Shown piece after piece: positions 46,454 to 58,810 of a stretch of 64,000 bases of DNA. The DNA lies in assembly GCA_003255065.1 (NCBI GenBank), contig QAOA01006962.1:65724-129723 (forward strand). Reading direction: 5' to 3'. This stretch comes from Cercis canadensis (taxonomy: Eukaryota; Streptophyta; Magnoliopsida; Fabales; Fabaceae). The notes beneath the pieces are model-generated. The model was not told the origin of the DNA. It ran no database searches and worked only from the letters and a program-made list of their open reading frames with translations. Each line of letters begins with the position of its first letter. Position 1 is the first letter of the stretch. The translations under genes and the position numbers were made by a program.

Positions 46454-48252
46454 TAATAGTTACTAGTTGGTCTTGGAGATTGATTTAATGTTAGAAGCCT
46501 AACAGGTTAACAATCTAAATTGAAATACCTATTAATAGTAAATACCTTATGAATAATGCAAGATATTTTATTAAACATTCAAATATTAGTATTTTAAATA
46601 TAAAAATAATGACTTATTTATATATAATTTCAAGTTGAATATGTGTGAATTTTTTCATTATTCATGACAGTATAATCATATTGTTACTGAAATAAGATCC
46701 AAAGTTAATTTTATATCAAAATAAGAATATGAAGATTTCATATAAAAAGCCTCTTACAAATATATCTATATTGAGAAAAAAAAAATTAAGCATATGAAGG
46801 AGCTATCATGGCTAGGACAGCTCTATCAAATATGGCTTTGCATTTGCTAAGCAGTCATGGAAGCTTGGAATTATCTACTTAATTTAATTGGGTATTTCAT
46901 AAATTACCAGAGTTGTTATTACGCTATCAACAAAGAAGATATGAACTAAATTAATCTAGGTAGAATTGAAAAGAAAAGAAAAAAACAATCACAAAGTAGA
47001 ATCATTCACATTAACCAACATCAAAGAGAATTTGAACGAAGGCACAACTTAGCTATGTGGGTTAGGTTTTGTGGAAATTTGGTTATGGCTATTATGTTCA
47101 AATTATGGTAATGAGTTAATGATATATCTAAATGAAAAACGAGAAGAATAGGAAATTTTGAATATTGTATAAAATAAATGCTCTACAGCGCAAATAAAAT
47201 TTCTCATAACCTATAAGTGGGTAAATAATATTACTATACAATCAACAGATATTCCATATATAATATTGTTCCAAAATACTCAACTTATCTAATAAGATAA
47301 AAATTATTACTAACTTTACATGTCTATAATAGTAGTGCATTAGTGAAGTTTAAAGACAATATATGGTTTTGGTGTGTGTCTTAAATAGTATGTAAATTAA
47401 AATAAAAGATTACAATCTCTAGTAGTTAAACAATATAGTGTACTACTTGTGTAGTGTGCATAAGAACCTACTTAAATGTTATTGAATGAATACAACAATA
47501 TCATTGTATCTATATATTCACTACGCAACCAAACTCAAATTCCAATGACTTTTTGTTTAAACACGAAGACGTTCCTTCATTTACGCAGCATTGATTATGT
47601 ATGAAGAACGTGAAAGAACTTGTTCCATCCGTTCATGCATGTGGGTGGCGTAAGACGTATTAAAGACTTCATGTATGTGGTTGTGACTTTTTTTTTGTCC
47701 ATCAAAATTTGCAACTTTATAGTTATAGAATATATCCTTCTCATTCGTCAGCTTCATTTTATTTTTTTTTATCTAGTAATTTCATTAGCTTCATGTTGTA
47801 TATTGTTAATCTAAGGTATTACAACCTTAATGATAATAATTATGTCATCGTGTCACCACCAACAGGGTTTCGCAGCCCAGTTGCTCGGGCCTCTCCCAAA
47901 AGGAGAGTTCCTGTGCTCCAGACTAACCTCAGTCAATCTCATTCTGCGACCTGACATCCTCATCTCCTATATGTGCATAGGAATATATGAATTATCTTTT
48001 GCTGATGTTAACCAGCCAAAAAGTTATATCCCTAACAACCTTTATCCTTAGTCCATATTAGCAAAAAAAACAAAAACAAAAAATACCTTGCCATACCTTT
48101 ATAAGAGTATCAACTTGACCCAGCGAGAAAGCTAAGAAAGGAACCTCAAACACAAACTGTATAATTCTCAAAGAAAATGAATAATATTCTGAATATGACT
48201 ACAATGAAATATAAAGCTTAAGTAGTAAAAGGAAACCCTAAAACATTACAAA

Positions 48253-48944
48253 AGAAATCAGCAAACTAGAAAACAGTCCAAAACCGACGTTTCTGAGGGA
48301 TTTTGGGCCCGAAATTGGCCTCAACTGGTAAACTCCAGTTGCCAAGACGTGGGCCTCTGAACGAGCTTCGAAACGGAGGGTCATGGGTCCCGTAACTCCA
48401 CCCGAGCTAAAAGTTATGCCCTTATTACTGAAACATGTCAATTAAGGCATCTTTTTTTTTTCTGGGTCTTATTATGCTCTACCCGATCCATAAAATCTTC
48501 TGCGACCTGATCCATGTCACAACTAGTTTGCAATGAACTACTTTATTAGTGACAGCATGGCAGTCCACATGGCAATGACAGTCAGCATGACACATCAGCN
48601 AGAAATCAGCAAACTAGAAAACAGTCCAAAACCGACGTTTCTGAGGGATTTTGGGCCCGAAATTGGCCTCAACTAGTAAACTCCAGTTGCCAAGACGTGG
48701 GCCTCTGAACGAGCTTCGAAACGGAGGGTCATGGGCCCCGTAACTCCACCCGAGCTAAAAGTTATGCCCTTATTACTGAAACATGTCAATTAAGGCATCT
48801 TTTTTTTTGGGTCTTATTATGCTCTACCCAATCCATAAAATCTTCTGCGACCTGATCCATGTCACAACTAGTTTGCAATGAACTACTTTATTAGTGACAG
48901 CATGGCAGTCCACATGGCAATGACAGTCAGCATGACACATCAGC
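48253..48944. repeat. About 345-bp duplication flanking a gap N
   Basis: 48253-48599 and 48601-48944 are near-identical (AGAAATCAGCAAACTAGAAA ... ACACATCAGC). They differ by two or three bases and by the length of a T run, around the N at 48600. The content (GGGCCCGAAATTGGCC, ACGGAGGGTCATGGG) looks like transposon sequence of unknown family. Confidence 0.8.
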
Positions 48945-49704
48945 ATAATTTACCTTGAATAGCTAACTATATTCATTTCAAGAAATATTTCATCTAAAAC
49001 AATTAATATACACACCTTTAACTTTAGGTTAGAGAGATTCATTAGCTANAAAAAAAAAACCAAAAAAAAAAAAAAAAATCTATACTAGAGGCATGATAAT
49101 CCTTCAGTGAAATATGGAAGCATTACACAGTTTAATACTATTCAGTTGGCTTTGATACATCTATTCATCCCTAGAGATGGTAGAAACTGGCGAGCATATA
49201 ATATGGGATTAAATGCATAATATAAGTTCAATGTTTACAACAACCAATTTTAAAGGTTTAGGCTGGATGATTTCTTTAGCTCTGGCATGAATATCCTGCC
49301 TTTGAATAGACTACGGAGGTGGCTTAGCTAAGATGGAGACTAATTATATGAGCCTAGAGTTGCATTAAAGGGAAATAAGGATAAATCCAGGGGAAAATAT
49401 GGATGTGGCCGAAAAGCACCAATTTGAGCCACTTGACATCATAACAAAAACCACCCACATGCATTCCAACCATCTTAGCCGTTAGTCATGTCTTTAAACC
49501 TTTTCTTCTTTTAAAATCCTGATCCTTAGGCACTTTTCCTAGATCTCGTAACTTCTTCATTGTTTCCGTGTTCTCTGCAACTAACAAAAACCAGAATCAA
49601 AGTTTGTGCTTTTTCTTTTAAATATTATTTAATTTTTGGCATCTACCAACAGCTTCTAAGTTCAATTATTCTCTTTCTCTATCTCTTCAACATCTTTTCT
49701 CCAC

Positions 49705-49710
49705 TATAAA
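49705..49710 (+). promoter_or_regulatory. TATA box of the mannanase gene
   Basis: CCACTATAAATACCCACC stands 77-82 bases before the ATG at 49787, a normal spacing for a plant core promoter with a short leader. CT-rich sequence follows the usual pattern around it. Confidence 0.7.
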
Positions 49711-49786
49711 TACCCACCAAGCCTAGCACGTTTCTTCATATCCATTCATTCAAGAATATCACTCATCAACAAGCTTCCCAAGCAAA

Positions 49787-51943
49787 ATGGCAAGCATTAG
49801 GAACATCAATAGTGTTCTGGCTTTTCTAGGTATCCATGTTTTTGTTGCCCTAGTTTGTGAAGCTAGGGTTCTCACAAACACACCTGGATTTGTTCAAACC
49901 AAGGGCACAGAATTTGTGCTAAATGGCTCTCCATTTTTGTTCAATGGTTTTAACTCGTATTGGATGATGCATGTTGCCACTGATCCAAAGCAAAGAAATA
50001 AAGTTTCCAATGTATTTCGTGAGGCTTCAGCTGCTGCTCTTACTGTTTGTCGTACATGGGCATTCAGTGATGGTGGATATCAAGCTCTACAAATATCGCC
50101 CGGTATATATGACGAGCATGTGTTCCAGGTTTGATCTTTTGGTTCCATACATAACTTCTTGCTACATTATTAATGTCAAGTTTGATCACCCTTATAATAC
50201 ATAAATCATTTGGATGGTTCAGATTAATATATAAGTGCTGCTAGTCATGCGATATTATTTAAGAATATTCTTGTACATTTTTAATTCAATTTTGTCCATT
50301 TGTTAATTGAGTTCTTATAAAGTTTCAAATTTTCAATCATGTCCAATTTTAAATGAGTTGTAACAAAAAACTAAAAGGGTGCTTACGTGGCACACATGAT
50401 ATAACTCTTTGACATACTATTTTTAACTTTTTTTGTACAATTGAATCATCCCTATTATCAATACAATTGAAGTATACATATTAAGTTTGTTTGAAAAGTT
50501 TTTTTGTTTTTGAGTGTAATACAAAACTACGGTTTCAAACTGCTTCATGCTAATCATATCAGGCACTGGATTTTGTGGTAGCGGAAGCTAGAAAGTATAG
50601 AGTGCGGTTGATTTTAAGTTTGGCCAACAATTACAAAGATTTTGGAGGAAGACCTCAGTATGTGCAATGGGCTAAGAACGCTGGAGTTCCAGTCAACAAT
50701 GATGATGATTTTTATAGCAATCCAGTTATAAAGAGTTACTACAGAAACCATGTCAAGGTCATTTGATATAAGATAAGCTTTCTCTTGAGGTGTTCAGCTT
50801 TCTCAAATATTTGGTAACTAATTTATGTTCTTGATATTGTATTACAGAGAGTGTTGACTAGGATCAACACAATCACTAGAACAGCTTATAGAGATGACCC
50901 AACGATCATGGCGTGGGAACTAATTAACGAGCCCCGCTGCCAAGTTGATTACTCTGGAAAAACCATAAATGTAAGCTCAAATTCAAATATTTTTCGTTTC
51001 TTTTATCATATTACTTTAATTACATAAAATTTTTTTGGTGAGTAGATATAGACATACTATTTCTAACTCATATTTTTGGCCATGGGCTCAGTTAAATCTA
51101 CACCTTAGATTTATTTAGAACTACTTAAGACTTTTTATTTTTGTTGAACAGCTCAGATTCAATTCTAGCTAATGGTCCTAAGACAAACGTTTCTCTTTTC
51201 TACCTAATTTGGATTTCTCCATATTTATTAACCGTTCATGTGTTCGCTGTAAAAGGGATGGGTTCAGGAGATGGCTTCTCATGTAAAATCCATTGACAAC
51301 AAACACTTACTGGAGGTTGGCATGGAAGGTTTCTATGGGGACTCAATTCCAGACAGGAAGCAATACAATCCTGGCTACCAAGTTGGGACAGATTTCATTA
51401 GTAACAATCTCATTAGACAGATAGACTTTGCTACAATTCATGCATACCCTGATAGCTGGTAAGCTAGTGATCATAATTATAATTCTAATCCCCTTCATTT
51501 ACTTATTGATTAACTATGTAAGTAGCTTAAACCACTTTGAACTCACTAACAGGCTATCTGGGCAAAATGATAATGCGCAAATGGCATTCGTGCAAAGGTG
51601 GATGACAAGTCACTGGACGGACTCAGCAGCAATCTTGAAAAAGCCATTAGTGTTTGCAGAATTCGGGAAGTCGAAGAAGGATCCAGGATACAGCATCTAT
51701 GCTAGAAATTCGTTCATGAAAACTGTTTATTCAAGCATATACGATTTAGCACGAAATGGAGGAACATTTGCTGGTGGCTTGGTTTGGCAACTTGTTGATG
51801 AAGGGATGGACTCGTATCGTGATGGGTATGAAATTGTTTTATCTCAAGATCCTTCCACAAGCAGCATTATAAGTCAACAGTCTTATAAAATGACAGCACT
51901 TGAGCATTCATTGAGTAGCAAACATGGAACAAGGAGGGGGTAA
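49787..51943 (+). CDS. Mannan endo-1,4-beta-mannosidase (GH5), five exons, intact
   Basis: Exons 49787-50128, 50563-50757, 50848-50970, 51256-51458 and 51553-51943 all have GT/AG borders and join in frame to 417 residues, the usual size for the family. Residues 1 to about 26 form a signal peptide ([19 protein letters not shown]), so the enzyme is secreted to the wall. It hydrolyses internal beta-1,4 links of mannans, as in germination, fruit softening and wall loosening. Landmarks: [19 protein letters not shown] near the N-terminus, WELINEPRC with acid/base Glu207, HAYPDSW near 288, and FAEFGKS with nucleophile Glu324. The start is the first ATG after a good TATA box. No lesion is seen, unlike every large gene around it. 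Intron 1 carries AT-rich MITE-like sequence (about 50280-50440). Confidence 0.95.
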
Positions 51944-53140
51944 CATGGACTAGTTATGGTTTGTTTAAGTAGAGGGATGGATATTAAGACATAAGAAAAA
52001 ATAAGTGAGAATTGGGAATTCCACGGCATGTACTTTTTTATCTTGTCATTTCCAAAAAATTTAAAATAGTTTTTTTGTTGTCGAAAGGAATTTACGTTTC
52101 TGGTATTTTTCCTTCTACTTGACTTGATGGTTTTCACCTTCAAACATATATAGAGTGATGCTTTTTACAAATTACTTATATATTCACATTTGTTCAAACT
52201 CTGATGTTACCTATGTCAAATCCCCATTCTTGCTCAAAGTTGCAACCTTCTTGCACAAAACTGATCAGATGATGACAGGGAGGGTTTTAATCTTATGAAT
52301 CTATGCCCATTCAAAGCCTATTTAACTTGTCTCGAGATTGCATAAGGCAATCTTAACATATTAGCCATTAGGTAAAAATATGTGCAATTTCTGCATCATC
52401 TATTCTTGAATTTAATTAGATATATCCTTGATAATACTCAAATTACTCTTCCTTCTAAAGCATAAAGAAGAAATTCAAGAATCTTTAATCCCAAAAATAA
52501 ATGTATTTTTAATTATCAAATACCAAATAAAATTAACTTATTGAAACCTCAGAACTAACATAATTATAGATTTATTTAAAATTTAATGTATTTTTGGAGT
52601 GAATATTTGCTCCTTTCTGATGATAACAAAGATTTATTTGCAAATAACGTATTCAAGTAAGAAAAAAAAAATAGTGTGCTTGCAGCAAATACTTTTTAAT
52701 AATAATCTATTTATTTGATATATATATATTTCCTCTTAAACCTCTTTCTTGGCTCATGTAAAACCCTTCCATCCTTTTTTTTCTTATGGTGCATTCTTCT
52801 TACTCCTCTCACAGATACAAAAACAAATAATTCTCAAATTAATGCATGGGACACCTGCCAATGGCACCTCCTTTGGTCATAGAAACTAGAAGGTTAAATA
52901 TTAAGAGTTATATTTTCGCTATATACTCAATTTTTTCCCAATGCTTCTTTTTAACCAAAAAATAAAAAATGCATGGGACACCCTAATAATGGAATACTCA
53001 ATAAATCATTATAGAGATCTTGTATGGGTGAGATATTGATAAAAAAAAAATAGAGAAACAAATGAAAAAAAGGGAAAAACCCAACACAATATAACCACAC
53101 TCAAAAGTCAAAATAAAAATTATTATACAAACGTGGGCAA
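51944..53140. other. Gene-free stretch
   Basis: 3' flank of the mannanase and AT-rich sequence without recognisable genes or element ends. Confidence 0.5.
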
Positions 53141-53142
53141 CA

Positions 53143-53375
53143 ATGTAAAGCCCAATTTAAACACTGGAGAACATAAGCTCACTATATATACATAGAGAAA
53201 ACTAATGTAAAGTCCAACGTGAACAGTCACTGGACATAAGCTTATTCTATATAAATGGGGGAAAACTAACGCCAAGTCCAATATAAACACTCAGAAAACA
53301 TAAGCTTATTATATATCAATATAAACACTCAGAAAACATAAGCTTATTATATATACATGGAGCAAACTAATGAAA
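53143..53375. repeat. Minisatellite, units of roughly 40-75 bp
   Basis: Four imperfect units share AACATAAGCTTATTATATAT and a GGAGAAAACTAA-like segment. The last two start AATATAAACACTCAGAAAAC and are almost identical. The tract lies just downstream of the minus-strand peptide gene. Confidence 0.75.
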
Positions 53376-53420
53376 AGTACAAGATAGACACACAATCAAT
53401 AAGCTCGTACTTCCTGAAGA

Positions 53421-53765
53421 TCAATAATTGAGATTACTGCCTTGTAATATACCTTTGCTGTACCTTTCCAAACACGCTTCAAAACAAAGATTGAGATTAA
53501 GGCCTCGCTTTCCTTTACATTCTCTGCGGCACCTTCTCTCAAATGCTTTCATCGTAGCTACTTCTGGAGAAGAGTTCAGGTGAGATGGAAGAATAGTATG
53601 AGGTGAAAGTGAATTTGGAAGAGAATACATAATATGGTGAGAATGGAGATTGTGAGACGTTGCATCAGTAAGAGTTTCATGGAGTAGAATTATGCTTGTC
53701 ATCATCATCGTAATTGCTAACAGATTCTGCTTAATACTACTAACCTGCATATTTCTTCCAAACAT
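53421..53765 (-). CDS. Small secreted Cys-rich peptide, alpha-hairpinin-like pattern (114 aa)
   Basis: Single open frame from ATG at 53765. Residues about 8-35 (IKQNLLAITMMMTSIILL ...) look like a signal peptide, followed by a His/Ser/Pro-rich spacer and a basic C-terminus with four cysteines: RRCRRECKG, then LNLCFEACLERY. The spacing is C-x3-C-x10-C-x3-C, the alpha-hairpinin pattern (two helices held by two disulfides), a plant family including antimicrobial and protease-inhibitor peptides. Hairpinins are often cut from longer precursors, which fits a spacer before the motif. No TATA box is obvious; a foldback lies about 80 bases upstream. Four cysteines are thin evidence, so function is not claimed; another small secreted peptide family is possible. 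Confidence 0.5.
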   Translation of the reverse strand: MFGRNMQVSSIKQNLLAITMMMTSIILLHETLTDATSHNLHSHHIMYSLPNSLSPHTILPSHLNSSPEVATMKAFERRCRRECKGKRGLNLNLCFEACLERYSKGILQGSNLNY

Positions 53766-53844
53766 AGTATTGTTGGAGATTTTTTATGATTCTGGGATAC
53801 CAAGTTCTACACTTAAAATAGGAATACTGATATGCTTTATCCAA

Positions 53845-53996
53845 GATATAATGGCCTTTAGATAATGTGAAGTTCAAACGGCCGTATATCTCTTCCTTGG
53901 ATGTAACAGTTTTTGAAATTAAAGGGGAAAAAAAACTATTATATCCAAGGAAGAAATATTGCCACGTTTTTCACATTACCCAAAGGCCATTATATC
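53845..53996. repeat. Foldback upstream of the peptide gene
   Basis: The left arm (53845-53914; GATATAATGGCCTTTAGATA, later CTCTTCCTTGGATGTAACAG) and right arm (53930-53996; CTATTATATCCAAGGAAGAA, later CAAAGGCCATTATATC) pair with a loop of about 15 bases. A further partial copy, ATATCTCTTCCTTGGATATA, follows near 54020. MITE or small-RNA hairpin; no target duplication identified. Confidence 0.7.
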
Positions 53997-54059
53997 ATGC
54001 ATATATGATGTGAAACAGCCATATCTCTTCCTTGGATATAATAGCTGCTATAAGTGTGA

Positions 54060-55615
54060 AATATAAAATTATATAAAATCTAAGTAGTTACTATTTTTAT
54101 ATTCGATTTTGTTAATGTCACACCTAATTTAATGTCTAAATATAATATAGACTAATTTATTCTCATTTAATATATAAAATTTTTAGCCAATTATAAAAAC
54201 CCTCATTTAATATAGAAAGTTTTTAATCAAAGTTAAAAAAAAAATTATATTAATTTAATATAATTAAGTTTATATTATATTTAGACATTAAATAAGGTAT
54301 AACATTAACAAAATACTAAATAGGATGTGAAAATAGCGGCTCCGTAAAATCTATGTTGAGAATATAAAAAATTTATTCTATCAAATCATCACTGCACCAT
54401 AATCTTAGATGAATTATGATCTGAGATTAAAGATGACATTGAACGTTAAGTAATGGGTCTGAATAATATAAATTTTAATAACGCAGTTGTGCCTCTGGTA
54501 ATATGAAGTTCTACTACAACTATGTTTTCCATTCGGCTTGATAAATACTTCAGGTGTAAGGATAGAAAGTAACCTAGGAACAGAAAATTATATAAGCTCA
54601 GATGAAAGGATCTTTCATTAAATGCACAATTTATAATCCAGGAAATAATGCAATCATGTTTTATTATTTAATTAGGCTAAATTACAGTTCTCAGTTATAT
54701 ATCTTAATTAATATAAATAGGAATTATGTGTTGTGTTTTCTCAGACACCTAAATAAATAAATAGATAGAAGAGAAAGCCTATCTACACATTATAAGAGAT
54801 TGTGTGAAAAGTTTCAACCCTTAAAAAAATTAAGTTAAATTATTTTTTTATGTGAATTAAGTCAAACTAAATTTAGATGTTACGTACAATTAAAGTAATG
54901 TAAAATTAAAGGAGATTTTTTAGATATTTTTAGTATTTATGTAGTATATTGTACTATATAAAAATATCTAATATGTGAATAACATGTATATAAATTAATT
55001 ATTTTAAGTTTGTTTAATTAAAATAAATTATATTTATATTTAATAAAATATAAAAATTACATATATTTATTATGTCAATGTAATATAAAATATTCATATG
55101 ATATCATAAAATTCCTGAAAACTAAATAGCATTTCGATAACATTTCGTAACAAATCAAATCACACATGCCATTGCAATGGGCCGCTTAAATTCAGTTGTG
55201 TGACGATTAAGTTATAAAAACAAAGGTGGCGTGATATAAATTAATGGAGCCCACGAATCTTAGAATAAGCATACCACTTCAAAACTTTGGCTAACCCAAA
55301 GGGTTGATCAGCTTCATCATTTTCTTTTTCAAAAAGTTTACTGCATACAAAATACTATGGGATGAAATCATCAACCAATAGCATTTCTAGTTCTGGCTGC
55401 TGATTTCTAGTTCTCCCATGCTTTATGCGTAATACCTCTTCTTGGCATTCTTGCCTTTGGTTTTGATCAAGTGTGGAGTGAAATAGTGTGTGTCTTGTGT
55501 GGAGTCAATAAGTCAAAGGATTTGAAAAAAAAAAAAACAAAAGCAAAAACAAAACCAACAACAGCACATAGTTCCCAAGCAGTGGTATTTATTTTATTTA
55601 TATTATATTATATTA

Positions 55616-55652
<37 letters not shown>

Positions 55653-57960
55653 TTATTATGGATATGGCCTATGATTTTTGGCTACTAAAGATTTTATTTT
55701 TTAGTGGTGATTTATGAAGTTGTTGGGATAGATTGCTAGAATTTAATTGGGATAAATTTTTTTAATTTTATAGATAGAATTATTTTTAATGTTAGAGTAT
55801 AATATGTAATTTATATAAAATTTTATGTATGCTAAATATTGTCAATTTTTTGGGCATTGATTATATCAATATTAATTGATTAAAAATGTAGTTATTAAAT
55901 ACTATACTATATAATTTTATATAACTCTACCATTATTATTATCTTAGAATCCCTTAAAATTGAAAAAATTCTATTACTCAATTTTTTTTTATTTTTTTTT
56001 TAAATCTTTCGTTTCTACAAAAATTTTAAAATGCTTCTAAAATATTTACATTTCTTAAGTGACCGAAACGCTACCCCAAAACAAAATTTTGTTCCTTGAG
56101 CCTTTCCAACTCAGTTGCTAAAAGATGAACAAGGTAATTTTTAGAAGTAGAAAATTGACAAGAATTCCATTTCCACCTATTATATCTGCTACCTATTCTC
56201 CTAATATCATCAACCAACAAAGCCCTACAAGAGAAATCTAGATCTATAGAACTTTGTGGTTATAGGTCAACATATAAACCTACACAAAAAAAAGATGGTC
56301 CATGTAATTAGAAGATCAATATTAACTAAAGAAAAAGCCTATCTACATATTATATGGAAACTTACACAAAATACCGCATTGCAATTGCCCCTTATATTTG
56401 AGTAGTAGTATTTGTTACTAACAATTTACACTTGCATACATGGGGTAACTTTAATTTCATTAAGGCATGTTTTATCATACCATACACTAACATGACAATA
56501 TGTTGCATCACATTTATTTTATACAATCTCAAGGGTTAACTTGGTGATAAAAATGCAATAACTTTATCCAAATTAAGCAAGGTTAGAATTTTGGAGCTAG
56601 CACCCAAGAGAATTTTTTTAAAATTCTTCTGAATACACCAAGCCAATATAGAAGGTACACTCTTAAGATCGCCTAGGAGGGACTTAGTCTTAGTGTGGAA
56701 AATCTAGCCCAAAAATACTTTTACCATCAAAATAAAAAAACCTTCTATTTTATACACTATTTAGACTCACCTAATATCTGCATAAATTCATTCAAATTAG
56801 TCAAAATTTCTTTTTGTAAAGCTCTAATGTAGCCATTAATGAGATTATCAATCCCAACATTGAAGTATTAAAAAAATTCATATAAGTAAAAAATCTCAAA
56901 TATCCTTGATCATGAGACATATAATTGTCACTATAAATAAGAACCAATAGCAATGCAAGTTTAAAGAGTGTGCAAAGTATAAGCCATATATAAGATATAA
57001 CACTAAATTACATTATCATCGAGTATAATAAAATATTCCTTTTAATTAAAATCATCAAAGATCCAAATCAACTTTTTTCCTATATTATATGTGGTGAAGG
57101 TTAAGCTACCACTCTCTTATACTATTTCTTTATGCTATTACCCCCACCCACATATGGGACTCAATGAGAGTTATAGTGTAATTTTAGTGTCATTGCAAAA
57201 ATTTTGAAAAACTTGATCACTCAGTATATGCCAGGATATATAATTTCTTATAAAATGTAAAAATGACATGATATAAAAAAAAATCGTACCATAAAATAAC
57301 TTTTTCAAATTTACTTTTTGGTACGTTTTTTTTATTTTATAAGGAATTGTGCACTTTGACACATATTAAGTGACTTAATTTTTTAAGATCTTTATAATAA
57401 CACAAAAATTATACTGTAAACAGTTTGAGACTTGGATCCCACCCAATTAAAAGAGTTATAACATAAAAAGAAGTTGGATAATGAAGTGGTAACATAGTAC
57501 GTATACATTTACTGGCCTTCAAGTACACTCAAGGGATCACGATGGTGACGTTATGCTTAGACTAGCCGTGGGCTTGTCCGACCAAACAGATTATCAGAAA
57601 CGTGTTGCGTTTTAAAATGAAGCTCATGTGTCATAGGATGAGCTGGATCTTTCTTGATTCACACCTGTTGGATTACGAGTCTGAAACAAAACCCCACTGC
57701 CACTTGCTGGATATTTTGGTCTTCTCTTCTCTTCTCTAAGGTCTCTTCTTCTTTGCTAATAGATTCGTCAATTTATATTCCTACATAATTGATACCGAAT
57801 AAACTTTTAGCTTTAGCTTTACTCATCAAACCCTTAATTAATTGATTAATTAATTCAGTTATTTCTTCAAATCTGATCAAATCTTTATCTCCTTCTCTGC
57901 CTTGCCTGGCTTCGCCATCTTCAAGGTGTAGCTCTGCTCGATCCTCAAAGGTATGCGTTT
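54060..57960. other. Gene-free AT-rich stretch
   Basis: Very AT-rich. A (TTA)n microsatellite lies at about 55597-55652. A CT-rich tract near 57720-57960 ending in CAAAG/GTATGCG may be a leader exon of an unrecognised gene, but no protein follows. No other gene is visible. Confidence 0.5.
55597..55652. repeat. (ATT)n microsatellite
   Basis: TATATTATATTATA runs into about twelve perfect ATT units. Confidence 0.85.
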
Positions 57961-57973
57961 TTTTTTTTTTTTN

Positions 57974-58095
57974 CTAATTTGTCAGCGAAAACAATAATTC
58001 GAGGACTAAATTGTCAGTGAATATAATTCGAGGACTAATTTGTCAGCAAAAACAATAATTCGAGGACTAATTTGTCACCGAACATTTTTGGGGGA
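57974..58095 (+). repeat. Short tandem repeat around GAGGACTAATTTGTCA
   Basis: Four imperfect units of about 30-36 bp share TTCGAGGACTAATTTGTCAG plus CGAAAACAATAA-type spacers. The tract starts right after a T run with an N at 57973. Confidence 0.75.
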
Positions 58096-58130
58096 CTAAC
58101 TTGTCCATCGTTGAATTTTTCAGGGACCAA

Positions 58131-58368
58131 AAAGGGGTTTTACTCTTGTTTAATTTTATATTAAATATGTCTATTTTAATAATAAATTATAAACTAATAA
58201 AAATATTTTACAATAGAACTTTTCCTTTCATTTCCTCTCATTTTGCTCATTTTAATCATCCAAACAAAGGAGAGGAAAATCACTCTCTTTCTCTTCCTTT
58301 CCTTTTCCTTTCTTTTCTCTCATCTCCTTTTCTTTCTCCTCACTTCAAACTCCCAAACAGACCCTAAA
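58131..58368 (-). mobile_element. End fragment related to the 11.7-kb element
   Basis: This stretch is the reverse complement of about 11720-11925: ACTCCCAAACAGACCC at its right edge mirrors GGGTCTGTTTGGGAGT. The purine/pyrimidine tract and TATTTAATATAAAATTAA-like tail also match. It abuts telomere-like array E, so one end of the same transposon family has landed beside the third unit. Confidence 0.65.
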
Positions 58369-58716
58369 TCCTAAACCCCAAAATCCCTAACCTTGAATCC
58401 TAAAACACAAGTCATAAACCCTAAACCCTTAACCCCTAAATCATTAACCCTCAAACCCTAATCATAAACCCTTAACCCCTAAATCATTAACCCTCAAACC
58501 CTAATCATAAACCCTTGACCCCTAAACCCTACCCATAAACCCCAAATCAACAAACACTTACAGTAACCCCAAAACCCTAAATCAACAACCCTAAACCCTA
58601 AACTCCTAAATCAAGAAACCTTAAATCCCAAATCCCAAATCCTAAACCTATTATCATCCATTAAGTTAAGTAGTTGAATGTCTACATTATTAATGCATGC
58701 TTAAGGCTATAATAAC
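58369..58716 (-). repeat. Telomere-like array E and joint segment
   Basis: AACCCTAAATCC-type units to about 58645, with an internal duplicate phrase TCATAAACCCTTAACCCC. The segment TTATCATCCATTAAGTTAAG ... GGCTATAAT follows and then runs into the lead of unit 3, as in block D. Confidence 0.7.
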
Positions 58717-58810
58717 AAACCATTTTTGCTGGTATAAAGTTATAGAGACAGTGGTAAAGTGGACGACCAAAAACTCCTTAGAGTAACTCGAAGTGACTTT
58801 TACCAACACT

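Larger units (their letters stand above)
43278..47518. other. Extra 4.2 kb in unit 2, no gene
   Basis: Unit 1 passes directly from TTTTCTGAC to TACGCAAC at this point, with only AC shared at the joint, so a microhomology deletion in unit 1 is as likely as an insertion here. The stretch holds a tetranucleotide microsatellite, a Mutator-type MITE and an N-flanking duplication. I recognise no coding gene. Confidence 0.5.
31385..47752. repeat. Tandem segmental duplication (units 1 and 2)
   Basis: Unit 1 (31385-39055) and unit 2 (39577-43277, continuing at 47519-47752) follow the same order: ACAAACCATTTTTG lead, CACTA-derived block, telomere-like array, RNase T2 pseudogene, then shared non-coding blocks (36430-37170 with 41990-42728; 38335-38825 with 42729-43277; 38826-39055 with 47519-47752). 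Relative to unit 2, unit 1 carries extra sequence at about 33712-36428 and a solo LTR at 37173-38329. Unit 2 carries an extra 4.2 kb at 43278-47518. A truncated CACTA block (39056-39576) joins the units. A third partial unit lies at 58717-60749. Confidence 0.85.

Noticed and set aside
47709-48051. Small protein frames near 47.7-48.05 kb
   Set aside because: Overlapping frames in two phases with no recognised motif. Part of the region belongs to the duplicated non-coding block.
58101-58367. 88-codon frame over 58.1-58.4 kb
   Set aside because: It translates the pyrimidine-rich end of a transposon that is also present inverted at 11.7 kb, not a host gene.
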